From Closterium sp. Naga37s-1 (Eukaryota; Streptophyta; Zygnematophyceae; Desmidiales; Closteriaceae), in contig CANJKZ010000080.1 in NCBI GenBank assembly GCA_947471745.1, positions 975,501 to 1,039,500 on the forward strand: a DNA stretch of 64,000 bases, in the 5' to 3' direction. Shown here in pieces: positions 18,046 through 31,900 of this stretch (within the stretch, counting starts at the first letter, position 1; each line of letters starts with the position of its first letter). Below the pieces are notes generated by a model, which did no database searches, had not been told where the DNA came from, and saw only the letters and a list, made by a program, of their open reading frames with translations. Both the position numbers and the translations under genes were made by a program.

Positions 18046-18646
18046 CTTCCACGCATGAGGTCATGGTCACAATAATCTCAAGTCATAATCATGCAACAAT
18101 AGTATACAAGGAGCATTACAACTGCAATGTAAGCAAAGGATGATGGATACAAGAATATTTATCATGTCAACCGCTCACACGAGTCACCACCCACATACGT
18201 GCACGAACTACCACAAGCAACGGAAGAGTCACAATCGATGTGATGTGGGGATCAGCACCCCCCCCAGTATATACACCTCCAGAGGCCAAGGAATGCACTG
18301 CCCACTGGGAAGGGAACAAACATTGCAACATGACATAGTGGGCTTTTGAGACGTCTCAAAAGTCATTGCAACATGAGTGGGGGTCATGCAGGATGTGACG
18401 AAATGGCGTTTAGGATGTGGCGAAAATGGCGTTTAGGATGTGACGAAATGGCGTGGGTTAGTAAACAGATTGTGATGCGATGGGACGGTCGTAAGAAGAA
18501 TGTGATGACATGAGGGAATTCATAAGGTTAAATCCAAATGTGATAGCCATGATAATTAACGGAATCTGATGATTTTTTCAGAACATGATCTGATGCAATC
18601 CGTGTGGCAAGACCATGCCTTCACCCGTGGGTGACAGATTACTTAC
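18046..18646 (-). other. Likely 3' region of the second secreted-protein gene
   Basis: Similar in patches to 14690-15331 below the first copy. Contains the palindrome at 18343-18362 and a short repeat of GGCGTTTAGGATGTG.C near 18400-18445. No independent gene seen. Confidence 0.45.
18321..18376. repeat. 13-bp direct repeat flanking the same 20-bp palindrome
   Basis: CATTGCAACATGA at 18321-18333 and 18364-18376, with the palindrome at 18343-18362, identical to that at 17977. Confidence 0.9.
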
Positions 18647-19025
18647 TTGGTTCGCACTCTTCTTATACTTAGCACGAATCGTGGCGCACTTTCCACCCCA
18701 ATCTTTCTCGCAATGACCCGAACTCCAACCATTCACCACAGAACAGTAATATTTTCCTGCGCGCCACTCGAAAAGGGGTCGGGGATTAGAAGCAACGAAC
18801 GACGAACGCCGTCAAGACAAAGAGACCTGGAGGGCATTATATGATGAGGGGGAAAGACAAAGAGAACAGGAAAGGCATTTTATAATGAGGGGAAGGTGGA
18901 GGGGGGGACTCACCGTCGCGAGTCTTGCTCTCGTCTTGGGCAACAGCGGTCGAGGCATATGTTGAGAAAACGAGGGCAACGGCTAGCAGGAGATAGAGAG
19001 CCGTAATTCCACTGAGACGCGCCAT
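18647..19025 (-). CDS. Small secreted Cys-containing protein, copy 2
   Basis: Paralogue of 15332-15764; family not recognised. Exon 1 (19025-18914, 112 bp) codes MARLSGITALYLLLAVALV..AVAQ, a signal peptide nearly identical to copy 1. Exon 2 (18756-18647) joins in phase and codes KYYCSVVNGWSSGHCEKDW followed by GGKCATIRAKYKKS, three Cys. Both have GT-AG borders. The mature region has diverged far more than the signal peptide and flanks: it is shorter, has fewer Cys and aligns mainly at G-KY-C. Frame is phase 0 after exon 2, unlike copy 1, so any third exon must differ. Confidence 0.6.
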
Positions 19026-20271
19026 TATCAGGAAAAGAGGTTCTACGAGTAGCAGTTGTGGTAGCTGTAGTTATCTAGTGGAATTAGACCTTTGGAGAAC
19101 GGAGGATTGAAGTCGTGCTTTACCAGCGACGAAGAGGCCTGTTTAATACGAATCCGAAGGGCGAGGGCAGTGCATGGCGGATAAACTGGGGCCGAATCGG
19201 AGAGGCGTTTGCGCCAGGGCTTGGGGAATGCCATTGGTTGTGGATCGCGATGACTTCCCCTAGGACGAATGAACGAGTAGGTTCCGCGGTCGGCTATGGA
19301 GTTCTGAGCTAGAAACGCGATCGGGAGGGCCTTGCGAGGGTCAATCGGTTACAAGTCAAGCAATATTCGTTTTCAGCGGCCCTTTCATCCCAGGTAACTC
19401 GCAGGCAATTTTCGCGCGCTTCCGTGGAGATTGTACCCCAGTAACAGGCCCAAGCAGGCATAACACCCCCGCCACAAGGGCAAGTCCGAAGTCGTGTCAA
19501 AGTTGAAAAACGAGTGAAGCGGGTCGCTTCCCCTGGACGGTCTGTGGAAATGGCGAGCAGGGGGGGCATCGACAATATCCATCGCGCTGTTATCGTCGAC
19601 CTGAGTACAAAGGCGAAAAAATCGGAGTTTCAGCTAAGCTCTGTGTTTCAGCTCAGTTTACTAAGTCTCTGGATGCTCGCAGGAGGTTTTCGTTGGTGTG
19701 CGATGACCGCTGGCGTGAAGATGCCCCAACTGCTTGGGGTCACTAGTCTATCCGGTGAAGTCGGGCCACCAAGAATCTTGGGGGTTGCGAAATCCGCGAA
19801 GATAAACGAAACGAGCGATTGCTCGCGCAGCCTAATCTACATTTTTTAGCTCTGTCCAGTAAGCGAAACCCGTCACGGAGAATTTTTGGATCGCGGTTTC
19901 CGTCAGATGCGGCGGCGGAATTGAACGCGTCAAAATATACTCATTACAAAAAACACGCGTTCTCGATGAGGACCGATGAATAGGCTTAACAAAAGCGTGG
20001 TAGGAAATAGGTTTAGCATTCTGAGCAAAGCGGTTGTAAAGTTCTGATGCTTAGGGGGTCTCAACATCCATTGATACCGATAAGAACACATACAGGATTG
20101 GTTATTAGGACTGAAGAGTCTCTTTATACATTGGTAACCAAGGCATATTGCTATTATTCAAGCACAATACTCTCATGCGGCAAAACCATACTTCGGGTTA
20201 GTCATGTTGTCATGTCACATCTCCACGTGCTTTACAGCTGCCACTTCCACCACCTCAAGGACAAAAAGGGG
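19026..20271. other. Upstream region of secreted-protein copy 2 and spacer
   Basis: 19170-19300 carries the same CCAAT-containing module found twice above copy 1, and similarity to 16200-16880 continues to about 19950. 19950-20271 shows no gene. Confidence 0.5.
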
Positions 20272-20490
20272 AACTTCCAAGGAAGGCCTTTGGCAACAGC
20301 AGAGAGGGGAGGTGCAGGGAGAGCAGCAGAGGATGGCCTTGGGAACAGATGCTATGGCAGCAGTTGCACTCGTTTGAGTCTGACTCAAAAGAAGCTTCTA
20401 AGGAAGGCCTTTGGCAACGGCGGTGAGGGCGAGGTGCAGTGAGAGCAGCACAGGATGGTCTCGCAGGGCAGATGCGATGGTAGCAGTGGT
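20272..20490. repeat. Diverged direct repeat of the last GCP exon around a TTTGAGT..ACTCAAA palindrome
   Basis: About 20272-20360 repeats 20393-20490, which holds the 3' end and stop of the gamma-tubulin complex gene. The palindrome at 20373-20389 lies between them. Confidence 0.8.
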
Positions 20491-22897
20491 GGCCCGGAGA
20501 GAGGCTGCGAAGGCCGTCTGCATGGCGCTGGTGGGATGGCGGGATGGGAAGAGGGTGAGTTGGGGAGAGCAGGGAGATGGGGAGATGGTGAGATGGGGAG
20601 ATGGGGAGATGGGGAGATGGGAAGATGGTAAAATGGTGAGAGCAGGAGACAAGATGGAGAGAGGCGGGGATACGTTAATTGCAAAGTCAGTGTCTCCTTC
20701 AATTCAAACCCCTCTCCAATTTTGAGAAGTCCCAAAAGTGTCTCCGTCAAACCCCTTCAATTCCCCCTCTTTACCCCCCTTCCCCTCCTTCCCCAACCCC
20801 CTTTCCCCACACAAACCTCATCTCTTCAACAAACCCCTCGCCCTCCAAACCCCGCTGTAGCTCCTCCGCCGCTAACCGCCGACGGAATGCCGCCCGCGCC
20901 GCCCGTCCCTTGGCATCTGATGTGGCATCGCCGTACGCATAATCAGCCAGCTCGCCTCCACTGATTCTACCCTCCACCCCATAACCCCCCCTTCCTCCTC
21001 CCCATCCTCCTCCTCCTCCTGCTGCTGCTGATGAAGATGACGAATCAAGACCCGGGAGAGAAGAGGCTGTGTGGATGGTGGTGCTGACTGTGGTGGCGAA
21101 GCGAAGCGAGATGGAGAGGAGGGAGGAAAGCTTCTGCAGGGAGGTGGTGTGCAACAGAGAGAGAGGGGCAAGAAATTTCGCAATTGAGTAGGCAAATAAC
21201 GTTTAGTTGAATTAACTTCTTCTTATTGGCAACAATGGCTTATTATGAAAAGTTCGGTCAAATACAGCATAAGCAACGAACAATGAAACAACGAAGGCAC
21301 CAGAGCAGGAAGATATGTGTTGAATAGAGGGCAGACGCATAACCAAGAAGGACCAGGAGGACCGAGACCAGGACGCAAATAAAAGACGTTTGCAACAGAA
21401 ACACACAAAAAAAAATATTGACAAAAAAGGGAGCTGACATAAAAGATGGAAGCAAACAGGCGGGCAGGCAGGCAGGCAGGCAGGCGCTACACACCTCTCG
21501 GATTTGCGGGCAGGAATCCAGTAGCCCCTCTGAGAGACACGTGTTAAGAAACGATTGGTGCTCCATCACAAGCTGTATGCAGGCAGGCAGACAGGAGAAT
21601 GCAGAAGAAATTGTAGTTGGCTACTTATTTCAGGAGAAACGAAGTTCTGTACAGACTGACACGCATGGCAGGAGAATTGCGCACGCTGCAATTGGCTACT
21701 TTCTTCAGGAGATGCGACGGATAGCTTTGTAAAGTTTCCGCAACCAGAAGATATAGGGCGGGGGAAGAATTGGGACTAGTTGTTGCCCTGCTTCTTGCGA
21801 ATCGCACCAGGGCGGCATATCCAGAGTGGTCAAAGCATGAAGATGAAGCGATGGAGGAGGGAGATGAGAATGTGCTCTCTTGTGCTCATTAAGCGATGTG
21901 AGGTGAGGATGGAGGTGGGCGGAAGAGAGACAGCCACCTGGTGGAAGGACGTAGCCTTGGTCAGTCTGGATGTCATGAGATCGAAGTTGGGGCTTATCAC
22001 CTGACGGTATTATGAGCAGAGGAAGCAGGACGGAAAGGGAGGGAAAGGGAAAGGTATCACGAGGGGAAGAGGGATCAAATGAAGGGCTAATCAATTGAGG
22101 GCGTTGGGAGAAAGAGCGGGGGAGAGGGGGGGAGTGGGGGAGGGTGGCGTGTTTTGGGGAAAAAACATGAGGGCATGGGAATTAATGGGAAGGGGAAAGG
22201 AGGTTGAAACGGAAAGAGCACACAGCAGAGCAGCGAACGAAAGGAATAATGAGCCTACATGGTGGAACACTCATTGGGTATGGGAAGGCATCAGGTGGTT
22301 CGAAATATGGGAAGACTCATAGAGTGTCTTTGGGAGTGCTTTTAAGAGTGCAATCGAAAACCAAACCAAGTAGACAGAGGAAAAGAGAACAAGGTCGATG
22401 GCACGTGTCAACCACAGAATGGAAAGATGGAAAGACAGGCGCGCGTGCATGCAGCAGGCATGCACACACACTCACACTCCCACACACGCACCGCACGTGC
22501 CATGTGGTCAAGAACGGCAGTGACAGCACACGCCAATCGATGCCTGAACCACAATGGAACGACAAACGCGCACATGCACACGCACACACACCCCTCCCCC
22601 CGTCTCCCTCCTCCCCCTTCACCACCCACCCACCCACCTCATGTGCCACATGGTCGAGGATGGCACTGACAGCACACGCCATGCGATGCCGCAGCCACTG
22701 CACGGACTCATGCACGCATGCATGCACACAGCATGTATGACGTGTCAACCAGGACAGCAACACAACACTCCCACCGCATGTGCGACGTGGTCGAGGATGG
22801 CAGTGACAGCACACGCCATGCGATGCCGCAGCCAGTGCACGCGCTGCAGCATTGTCCCCTCCACCTTCAGTCCCCGCGTCAGCTGGGAGTGCGAGTG

Positions 22898-22981
<84 letters not shown>

Positions 22982-25900
22982 GTGTTTGGAGGGGCAATGG
23001 GGTATTTTGAGTTGACTCATGAGTGCACGTGTTACAGCACTGCTCCCTGCACCTTCAGCCACCCGATCAGCTGCCAGTGTGTGTGGGGCAGAGCGGAGCG
23101 GTGGCAGCAGCAGTGCAGCCTGCTAGAAGTGCAGCTGGTGCAACGTAAAAATCTACTCTTGTGCGGCAGCGGCGGGTGCTGCTAGGACTAACTTGTGTGT
23201 ATAATAATGTGCGCCTATATCCTTCCAGTTATCCGAAACTCTCCATCACTGGAAGAAGTCTCCACTGCAGCCAAGGTGGTTTTGAGTAGACTCAAAACCA
23301 CCTTGAGTGTCTTGTGATTATCTGTGTGCATGCCACTCCACTCTACTGCAAATAGCCTGTGCCAGCATCCACCACCCCACAGCATGGCCTTCGTCCTGCA
23401 CATACCATCACCACCACTTCGTACGCACGACCCTACATCATCAACATTACCTGCAGGGCGGACCATGCGAGGGCGAGGTGCAGGTGGGTTCGCCTGGCGG
23501 CAAGCAGGAAGCGGAAGAGGCGGTTGTAACCCTGCAGGGCGGCTGGGGGCACCACCGCAGATACTGGCCAGGGCGCCTGCAGCGAGTGGGGAAGGAAGAA
23601 GACGTGGGAAACAGGTGGGTGACAGATGGGAGTGAGGCGAGCAGGAAGCGGAAGAGGCAGTTGTAACCCTGCAGGGCGGATGGTGGCACCACCGTGGATA
23701 CTGGCCAAGGGGCCTGTAATGAATGGGGACGGAAGAACAGGTGGGCAACAGGTGGGTTACAGATGGGAGTGAGGCGAGTAGGAAGCGGAAGAGGCGGTTG
23801 TAACCCTGCAGGGCGGATGGGGGTACCACCGCAGATACTGGCCAGGGGGCCTGCAGTGAGAGGGGAACGAAGAACAGATGGGCGAGCGGTGTGGGAGAGG
23901 CAGGTGTGGGAGAGGCAGGTGTGGGAGAGGCAGGTGTGGGAGAGGCAGGTGTGGGAGAGGCAGGTGTGGGAGAGGCAGGTGTGGGAGAGGCAGGTGGATG
24001 GAACGGGAGTGAAGCAAGCAGGAAGCGGAGGAGGCGGTAAGGTGGCACCACCACGGATGCTGCCCAGGGGACCTACAGAGAGTGGAGAAGGAAGAACACA
24101 CGGTAACAGGTGAGGTGAGGTCGGTGAAGGGAAGGGGAGTGAAGAGAGCAGGAAGCAGAAGCTTCACTTGTATTTGAGCAACATGCTAGTATGTGAGCAG
24201 GGAGGATGGGGCAACGCAACACCCATCAATACAGCTGCGGGGAGTTTTTGAGAATTCTCAAAAACTCCCTGCAACACCCATCAATACAGCTGCGCCCAGC
24301 TGGTAGGTGGTGTGGAGTACTGTAGCTTCTGAATAGAATAAAACGGATGGGCTTGTTGCATGTGGTAGAGGCTAGAGCCGAGCCGAAAGCCGAACCGAGC
24401 CCACCTGGTGGTCGACATAAACGGCCTCCCATCCACGTCTGATGGGGCGATTCTCGAGTCAACTAAAAAACAAAAAAACCCACCTGGTAGTCGATATAGA
24501 TAGCCTCCCGTCCACGTGTGATGGGGCGATTCTCGAGTCAACTAAAAATAAGGAGAAGGCAAGAAAAAAGGACCCACCTGGTAGTCGATGTAGATAGCCT
24601 CCCATCCGCTCTCCCCTGAAACTCCCCTCCGTTCAGCCCGTTCCCCCCTTGGTGCCTGCGCTGCCGCTACAGCTGCAGGGCTGATTGGCCGAACAGGGGT
24701 GACCTGGGGCAGCAGCGACAGAGGGTTGCTGTACAGGTGCCTGTCATCCCCCTCACCACCGCCAGCAGCAGCAGCAGCAGCAGCATGAGCAGCAAGAGAG
24801 TCACCATGTGCATCATCACCCAGCAGGTCCTCATACTCCTCGTAGGCCTGCAGACTGCTCAGCAGATCTGCACCGTCCATGCTCTCCCGCGACTGCTGCA
24901 GATGTGACTGTGGTGGCTGTGCTGGTGTGGGCTGTGAGTGCGGTGATTGTGAATGCAGGGGTTGTTGTTGAAGTGATGTGTGGGAGGGACTGGGTGAGTC
25001 AGCAAGCACCTGGTTGGAATAGGATGGGGAGACATTGGGGGACATGAACGAAGGGTGAGTGGGAACCTGTAAGGAGGTGCATTGATATCGGAACGCAGTG
25101 TGGTGTTGAGGAAAGGAGGAGTGCAGGGCTTGTACAATTGCATGATACTAAACAGATGTAGGAGATGTGAGGCGGATGTGTGCTGTGGTGGCATGGGAAG
25201 AACGCTAGGGGAGGAGGGTGGGGTTGGGTAAGAGAGGGGCTTCTCAATTGTGCATGGACGTCGTGCGAGAGTAGATTTGGACCTTCTTGCATTCGAAGAT
25301 GTTCATGGAAGAGCATGGGAGACGTATTTCTCACTTCGTGAGGGAGAAGATCTTCCTCAAGACTCTGCGGAAAGGTTCCCTCGTGAGGAAGATTTGCTCC
25401 CTCACGAAGTGAGAAATACGTCTCCCATGCTCTTCCATGGACATCCTTGAATGCAAGACGGTCAATATCTTCTTATAACTATAGAATGCCACGCCACCCA
25501 CCCACGACCGCACGCACGCGCTCACATGCGCGCAGGGGAATATCTGTCCATCCATCCATCCATCCGTCCGCCCGTCCGTCCGTCCGTCCGTCCGTCCGTC
25601 CATCCATCCATCTACCCTCCATCTACCCTTACTCACCAGGCGTGCGGAGAGGCGGTCGCAGTTGGGGTCTGAGGCTGCAGTGGAAGAGCGGAGGGAGGCG
25701 CCTAGAGAGAGCTGGAGGGGGAAGAAGGGGTGGGAGGAGATGAGAATGTGGATTGGATAGGGTAAGTAAGGAGACGTGCAGGAGTGTTTGAGACCGCAGT
25801 TGGGGTCAGAAGGGGTGGGCAACAGATGAGGAGAATAGGGTTAGGATAATGAAAGGTCACACATGTGCAAAAGGCCGGATAACAAATAGGGTCTGTGGCT

Positions 25901-28900
25901 GCTGTGGAGGCGCGGAGAGAGGCACCTAGTGAGAGCTGGGGGGAAAGAAGGGGTGGGACGAGATGAGGAGAATATGGCTTGGATGGCGTAAGGAGACAAT
26001 CAGGAGTTATTGTGATCGCAGTTGGGGTCTCTTCAGGAGTTAAGACATGAGGATACCCTTACATTCATACACTAAATGACAGTGGGATGATGGAAATACC
26101 CTTTCATTCTTACATCTTGGGAACCCTCATTTTGTATGGCGCAACATGCATCGTGCATTGCATCGTGCAACGTGCATGGGGCATGGTGTATGGGGCATGG
26201 GGCATGGGGCATGGTGCACGCTCACATCAATGCGAGCCTGAGACGCCCTGCTGGCCGGTTTGCAGAGCTCCTCGCCTGCCAGCGCCATGAAGTCCGACAG
26301 GAAATCCGCCTGTGGGGAGGGAGGTGAGGGGAATGGGGGGTTGGGGTGAAGAGGGACCAGGAAGGGCTTGATGAAGCCCGTGCCGTGCCAAGGATGGGCA
26401 CATGATAAGCACGGGTAGTGTGCAGAGCTCCGCTCCTGCAAGTGCCATGAAGTCTGACAGGAAATCCGCGTGGTGGTGGGTGGGGACGGTGGGGAGGGTG
26501 TGAGGGTGATGGTGAAGAGTCAGGAAAGGCTTTATCAAGCCCGTGCCAAGGACGGGTACAAGATAAGCACGAATGGCTTGCAGAGCTCCTCTCCTTGCCT
26601 GCGAATGCTCTGGCGTCCAATAGGGGTTCGCCCACCCGGTGACTGGGGGTGAGGATGAGGGTGACAAGGACGGGCAGATTAGAAAGTAAAGAAGGCCAAC
26701 TTTTTGTGAGGTGAAGGTGAGGTGACGGTTGAGGGTACGAGCAGTCAAAGAAAGGCTTGATGAAGCTTGTGACAAGGATTGGCTAAGCTCTGCTGCTCGC
26801 TTGCCAGTGCCATGAAGTCCGACCGACAGAAAGTCCACCTGGTGGGGTGAAGGTGAGGTGAGGGTTGGCTGAGAGTGAAGAGCAGTCAAGAAAGGCTTGA
26901 TGAAGCTTGTCGCAAGGACGGACACATGATAAGCACGGCTGGCCTGCAGATCTCCACTCCTCTACTTTCCTGCCAGTGCCGTGAAGTTTGAAAGGGAGTC
27001 CGCCTTTAAAGCCAGGGTCTCATGTAAGCTAAGGAGCCATCGACTGCAAAGCACTTGAAGCTAGGTAACCAAGTTAGTGCTGGCGAAGTTGTCTCTGGTT
27101 GGGTTGGAAACTCAGATTGCGTCACTGCCCCAAAAGCAATTGCACAACACTTTTGGGTACTCGAGACTTTCGATGAGTTGGGGGCATTTTAGGTTTGGCT
27201 CCGAACCAAGTTTCCAAGCCTAGATGGTTCGGTTGCCCCCAGCGATTTACTTTCGCTTCGCACCCCTCGCTTCACCCCACTTCGAACCTTACACCTCGCC
27301 AACCAATCAAAGCCACACTTTCACCAACAATTGCAAAGCACTTGTAGTACGTGAGACCCTGGCTTTAAGGGTGAGCGTGAAGGGCAGAGAGAGAGGTGAG
27401 CGTGAAGGAGAGAAAGAGAGGTGAGCGTGAAGGGCAGAGGGTGAGAAATAGGGCAAAGGATGGATGGATGGGAAGGATGGATGGATTGGCAAGATATCAC
27501 GAAACATTAAGACTTGAGACGTGTAAAAAATGGCTGAACAAAGTGGGGGACTTGAAAATCAAACGGACTAACTGAATGGTTGACAATTATAACGAGAATG
27601 AGGTGTACCTGGGAGAGCAGGAGCACTCGTCTGATGGTAAGTAAATGCCCAAGAAGGTGGCTCTGTTTTCAGGGAGGAAAAACGGGCGTGGGTGAGGGCA
27701 GGGGCGGGAAGACAAACAGCGGATGGCGAAATTGTTGATTTATGGGCAAAAAGCGCCACTTCCCCACCACCCATGCTCAGAGAACTCGGAGCGCGCAGAC
27801 TTAATGACCACGTGGAAGCATAGAATAGCATTGTCTGCTGCACTGCCTGTGAACACGCACCCAAGCTCTCCTCTCATGCACCCTACTCCTTCCAGCAGCA
27901 TCGCATGCACCACTACCCTACCTACCTTGTTCAACGTGAGGTCTATCATCGTCTGCTGCACTGCCTGCGTGCGTGCACCCACGCTCTCCTCTAGACTGCC
28001 CAGCTGCATCCGTGGCTGCTCCACCTCTTTCTCCGAGGGTATCAGCTGCAATGTGAGGGAGAAAGGAGGGAGGAGAAAGTTTTTTGTGAGGGGAAGAATG
28101 GACTTATATCGTTTCCTCGTCAACCAAACTGCCCAGTTACATTTGTGTTTGTGCCACCTCTCCTTCGAAAGTATCAGCTACAATGTGACGAGGGGGGTGG
28201 GAGGGTAAGGCTTGAGTTCTCTCCTTTCATCTGCCCGGCTGAATCTGAGCTTGTTTTCCCTCTCCTTCTGAGGGAATTACCTGTGATGTGAGGGTGGGAA
28301 GAAAGGAAAACGTTTGGTCCCCGTAACCACTGTGCCCTCTCAACCGCAACCACTACTGTAACCCACCCACCCACCCACCTGCTTCAAGTACCCATGCTCC
28401 CTGAGCACATGCACCAGCTGCCCCGTGGCCAGCACACCCCATGCGCGCACCTCATTCCACCTCTCTGCACCCCACCCACCCCAACCCACCTGCTTCAAGT
28501 ACCCATGCTCCCTGAGCGCATGTACCAACCGCCCTGTCACCAGCACATCATCAGCAACCGACTGGAACAGCACCGGCACCACATTCCACCTCCTTGCACC
28601 CCACCCACACCACCCACCCACCTGCTTCAAGTACCCATGCTCCCTCAGCGCATGCACCAGCTGCCCCGTGGCCAGCACATCGTCAGCCACCGACCGGAAC
28701 AGCACCGGCACCGCATCGCACCGCACTACAAACCGCTGCCCTTCCACTTTCGCCCCTTCCCACCCCTCTGCACCCCGCCATTCCCCTTGCCCCGTGGCAG
28801 GCGCGGTGGAATTGGTGGGTTCAGCATCAGCATCAGTGGTAGCTGTGTGTGCATCTGCAGAAGCAGTGGTGCATGAGGAAATGAAGAACTCGCCGTGAAT

Positions 28901-31900
28901 GTCGTCTTCCAGACTGCCCTCCTGCATCCACCTGGGGGGGGGGGGGAAGAAGAAAGGAGAGGGGTGGCGTAGGGAGGAGGGTGGGGCCAAGAATGAAACT
29001 AACAGCAGCTGCGGTGATATCAGGGTTAGGAGCTCAATGTAAGAGAGGGTGGGATAGTACAGACAGGTCAGCTTAGGTCAGGCCGGGCCGGGATGGGTCG
29101 GGTCAGGTCAGGCCGGGATGGGATGGGTCGGATAAGGTTGGGTCAGGTCCGATAAGGTCGGGTCACGTCGGAGTCAGGTCAGGCATGATACAAATAGAAC
29201 TTGAAACTTGAACGCTCAAGAAGAAATGAGATGAAGAAGGATGCGCATGTGATGTGAGTAATGCATGATGAAGAGAGGAGATGTAAAGAGAGAGGATGTG
29301 ACACTACAGAACTGGGAAACAGAGAGATAACTTAGAATATAGAATCTGAAGAGGAGTTAAAGATAGGCGTACGTGAGAGATGACAGAAAGGAGGTTGCAA
29401 CGAACATGGAAGGGGGTGCATGTGAGGTGAGGTAAGAAAACCACAACACAATGGGGTAAAAGGAGGTGCAGAAGTGACACGTACGAGGAGAGGAGGTGAA
29501 GGTAGGGGGCGCAAGAGGCTTGCAGCACAAAGCGAATGAGGCCCTCCGCCTCCCTCACATCTGGTCGGGTGGACTGGGAGGGACGGGAAGGGAAGAGTGG
29601 GTGGAAGGGTGCCACAACACAACATATGAGGAGAGGAGGTGAAGATAGGGGGCGCATGTAGCGTGCAGCAGAAAGGAAATAAGACCCTCCGCCTCCCTCG
29701 CATCTGGTCGGGTGGACTGGGCAGGAAGGGAAGCGGGTGGAAGGGAAGGGAGTCGGACGGGACGGGGGTTAGATGTGGGATGGGAGGGAATGGGTGGAAT
29801 GGGAGAGGAGAGAACGAGAAGGGAGCGAACAAGGAAAATCCTTTACTTGAAGTAGGTGTAATTTGTAAAGCACTCTCTGCATAGCACTGTACCACTGCAT
29901 ACTGCTGCAAACCGCTCTCTTCATCATACCACTGCATGCATCAAGCCCAGCCCATGGATACAGCAGTAAACCATTCATACTGTTGTAAATCAGTGTATAC
30001 CACTGTATATCGTTGCAAACCGCTGTACGATGTTCCATACCACTGCAAACCATTGCATACCACTGCAAACCATTGCATACCGCTGCATGCAGCATGTCAA
30101 GAACCTCGGTGGATCCCCACCCTTCATCCTCCACTCCTCTCACGAAGGGCTCCAGAACCCTCATTCCGTCTGCTACAGGCTGTGGGGCACAGTAGCACAC
30201 AGAGAAGAATTGGAGGGGGGAAGCATTGGCTTTTGAGTCGACTCAGAAATCCTCCAACCCTCTCACGATGGGCTCAAGAACCCTCACTCCGTCCGCTACA
30301 GGCTGCGGGGCACGGCAACACACAGAGGAGCATTCAGGGGGAGTGGGGAAGCATTGGTGTTCGAGTCGACTCAGAAATCCTCCGCCCCTCTTACTGTGGG
30401 CGTCAGCAGCAACCTCACTTCATACGCTATGGATTGAGGGGCAGAACACAGAGGGGCATTTGGTGGGGGGAAAGTGGGGGGGAGGGTGCCAGGCAGCAAT
30501 GCATGGAGTGAGAGATTGGAAACATCCAGTCACACTCATGCTTGCTGCTCCCTCACTCCGGCTGCTATGGGCTAAATGGCAGCACACAGAGGGGCATTAA
30601 GGGGTTTGCATGCAGCAAGGCGAGGAGAGAGAATCTCAGAGGCACTATCCAGACACACGCACACTTGTTGCCCCCCCTTACTCTAATACACATACGGCTG
30701 CTTTGAGCTACACGGGAAGCACACAGAGGGACACTGGGGGGTTTGCATGTGGGAATGCGTGGAGAAAGAGACTCAGTGGTACGATCCAGGCACATGCACA
30801 CTTGCTGCCCTCCCTCACTCTGATACACTAAGGGCTGCTTTGCAAAGAAAGGGGAGGTTTCAGAACGAGAACAAGCATGGCGCGGGGCATTCAGGTTGAC
30901 ATCACAAGCACCACGCACTATGCGTTGGGGAACAGTGAGCAAAAAGAACATTTTTAAAACAAACAGCGAGCTGACCATGACAGTTCATAGTTGAAACAAC
31001 TTATTTATATCTGACCCACTAATAGATACCAACTGCATCATTGTATACCCAGCTGCACCACTCCCTCCATACCTGAATGCACCGCTTGAGCTCCAGCAGC
31101 CTTATGCCGTGGCTCTCACACTGGCTCTCCAGCTTGCATAGCAGCATGGCTGTGTTCTGGTAGACACATGGGAGGGGTGGAGTGCGGTGGCACAGGGGAG
31201 CATGGGATACTTAGAAGGCATAGATGCGTGCAACGAAAGTGAAGGGTGGTCAGTGCGACTTGGCTCTCCTGCTTGCACACAAGCATGGCAGCATGACAGC
31301 ATGGCTGCAAAAGAGCATGAAAACGGCTTGACACTGACAAACGATGGGCTCACATCAAGGAACACGCGGATGGCCTGGGCGAGGGCCTGCAGGCACTGGC
31401 TCGTGTGCTGCTGCTCCAGTGCGGGTCAAGCCAGGCAGCTCTGGCTGGTGCTAACGTGTGCATCCCAAAGCTCATGGCTCGTCTTGTGCACATAAACGGC
31501 CTCACAGAACTCACATCAAGGAACACGCGGACGGCCTGGGCGAGTGCTTGAAGGCACTGGCTCGTGTGCTGCTGCTCCAGTGAGAAACAGGGCAGGCGCC
31601 TGTGGGTGTATCCATCCCAAAGCTCACGGCTCGTATCGCAAACGGACTTCCAAAACTTACATCAAGGAACACACGGATGGCCTGGGCGAGGGCCTGCAGG
31701 CACTGGCTCGTGTGCTGCTGCTGCAACGGCAGGCCGGGCGGCTCCGGGAGTGATGTGCAGAGCATGGCGGCACGGGTGCGCGATGACTCGTGGCGCTCTG
31801 TGAAGTGGCGCAGGAGGGCCGTGGTGGCAATGAGCGGCAGCAGTGTAGCTGCTTCCGCCTGAAGGGCGGCAGGGCAGGAAGGGGGGGAGGAGGCAGGGAG

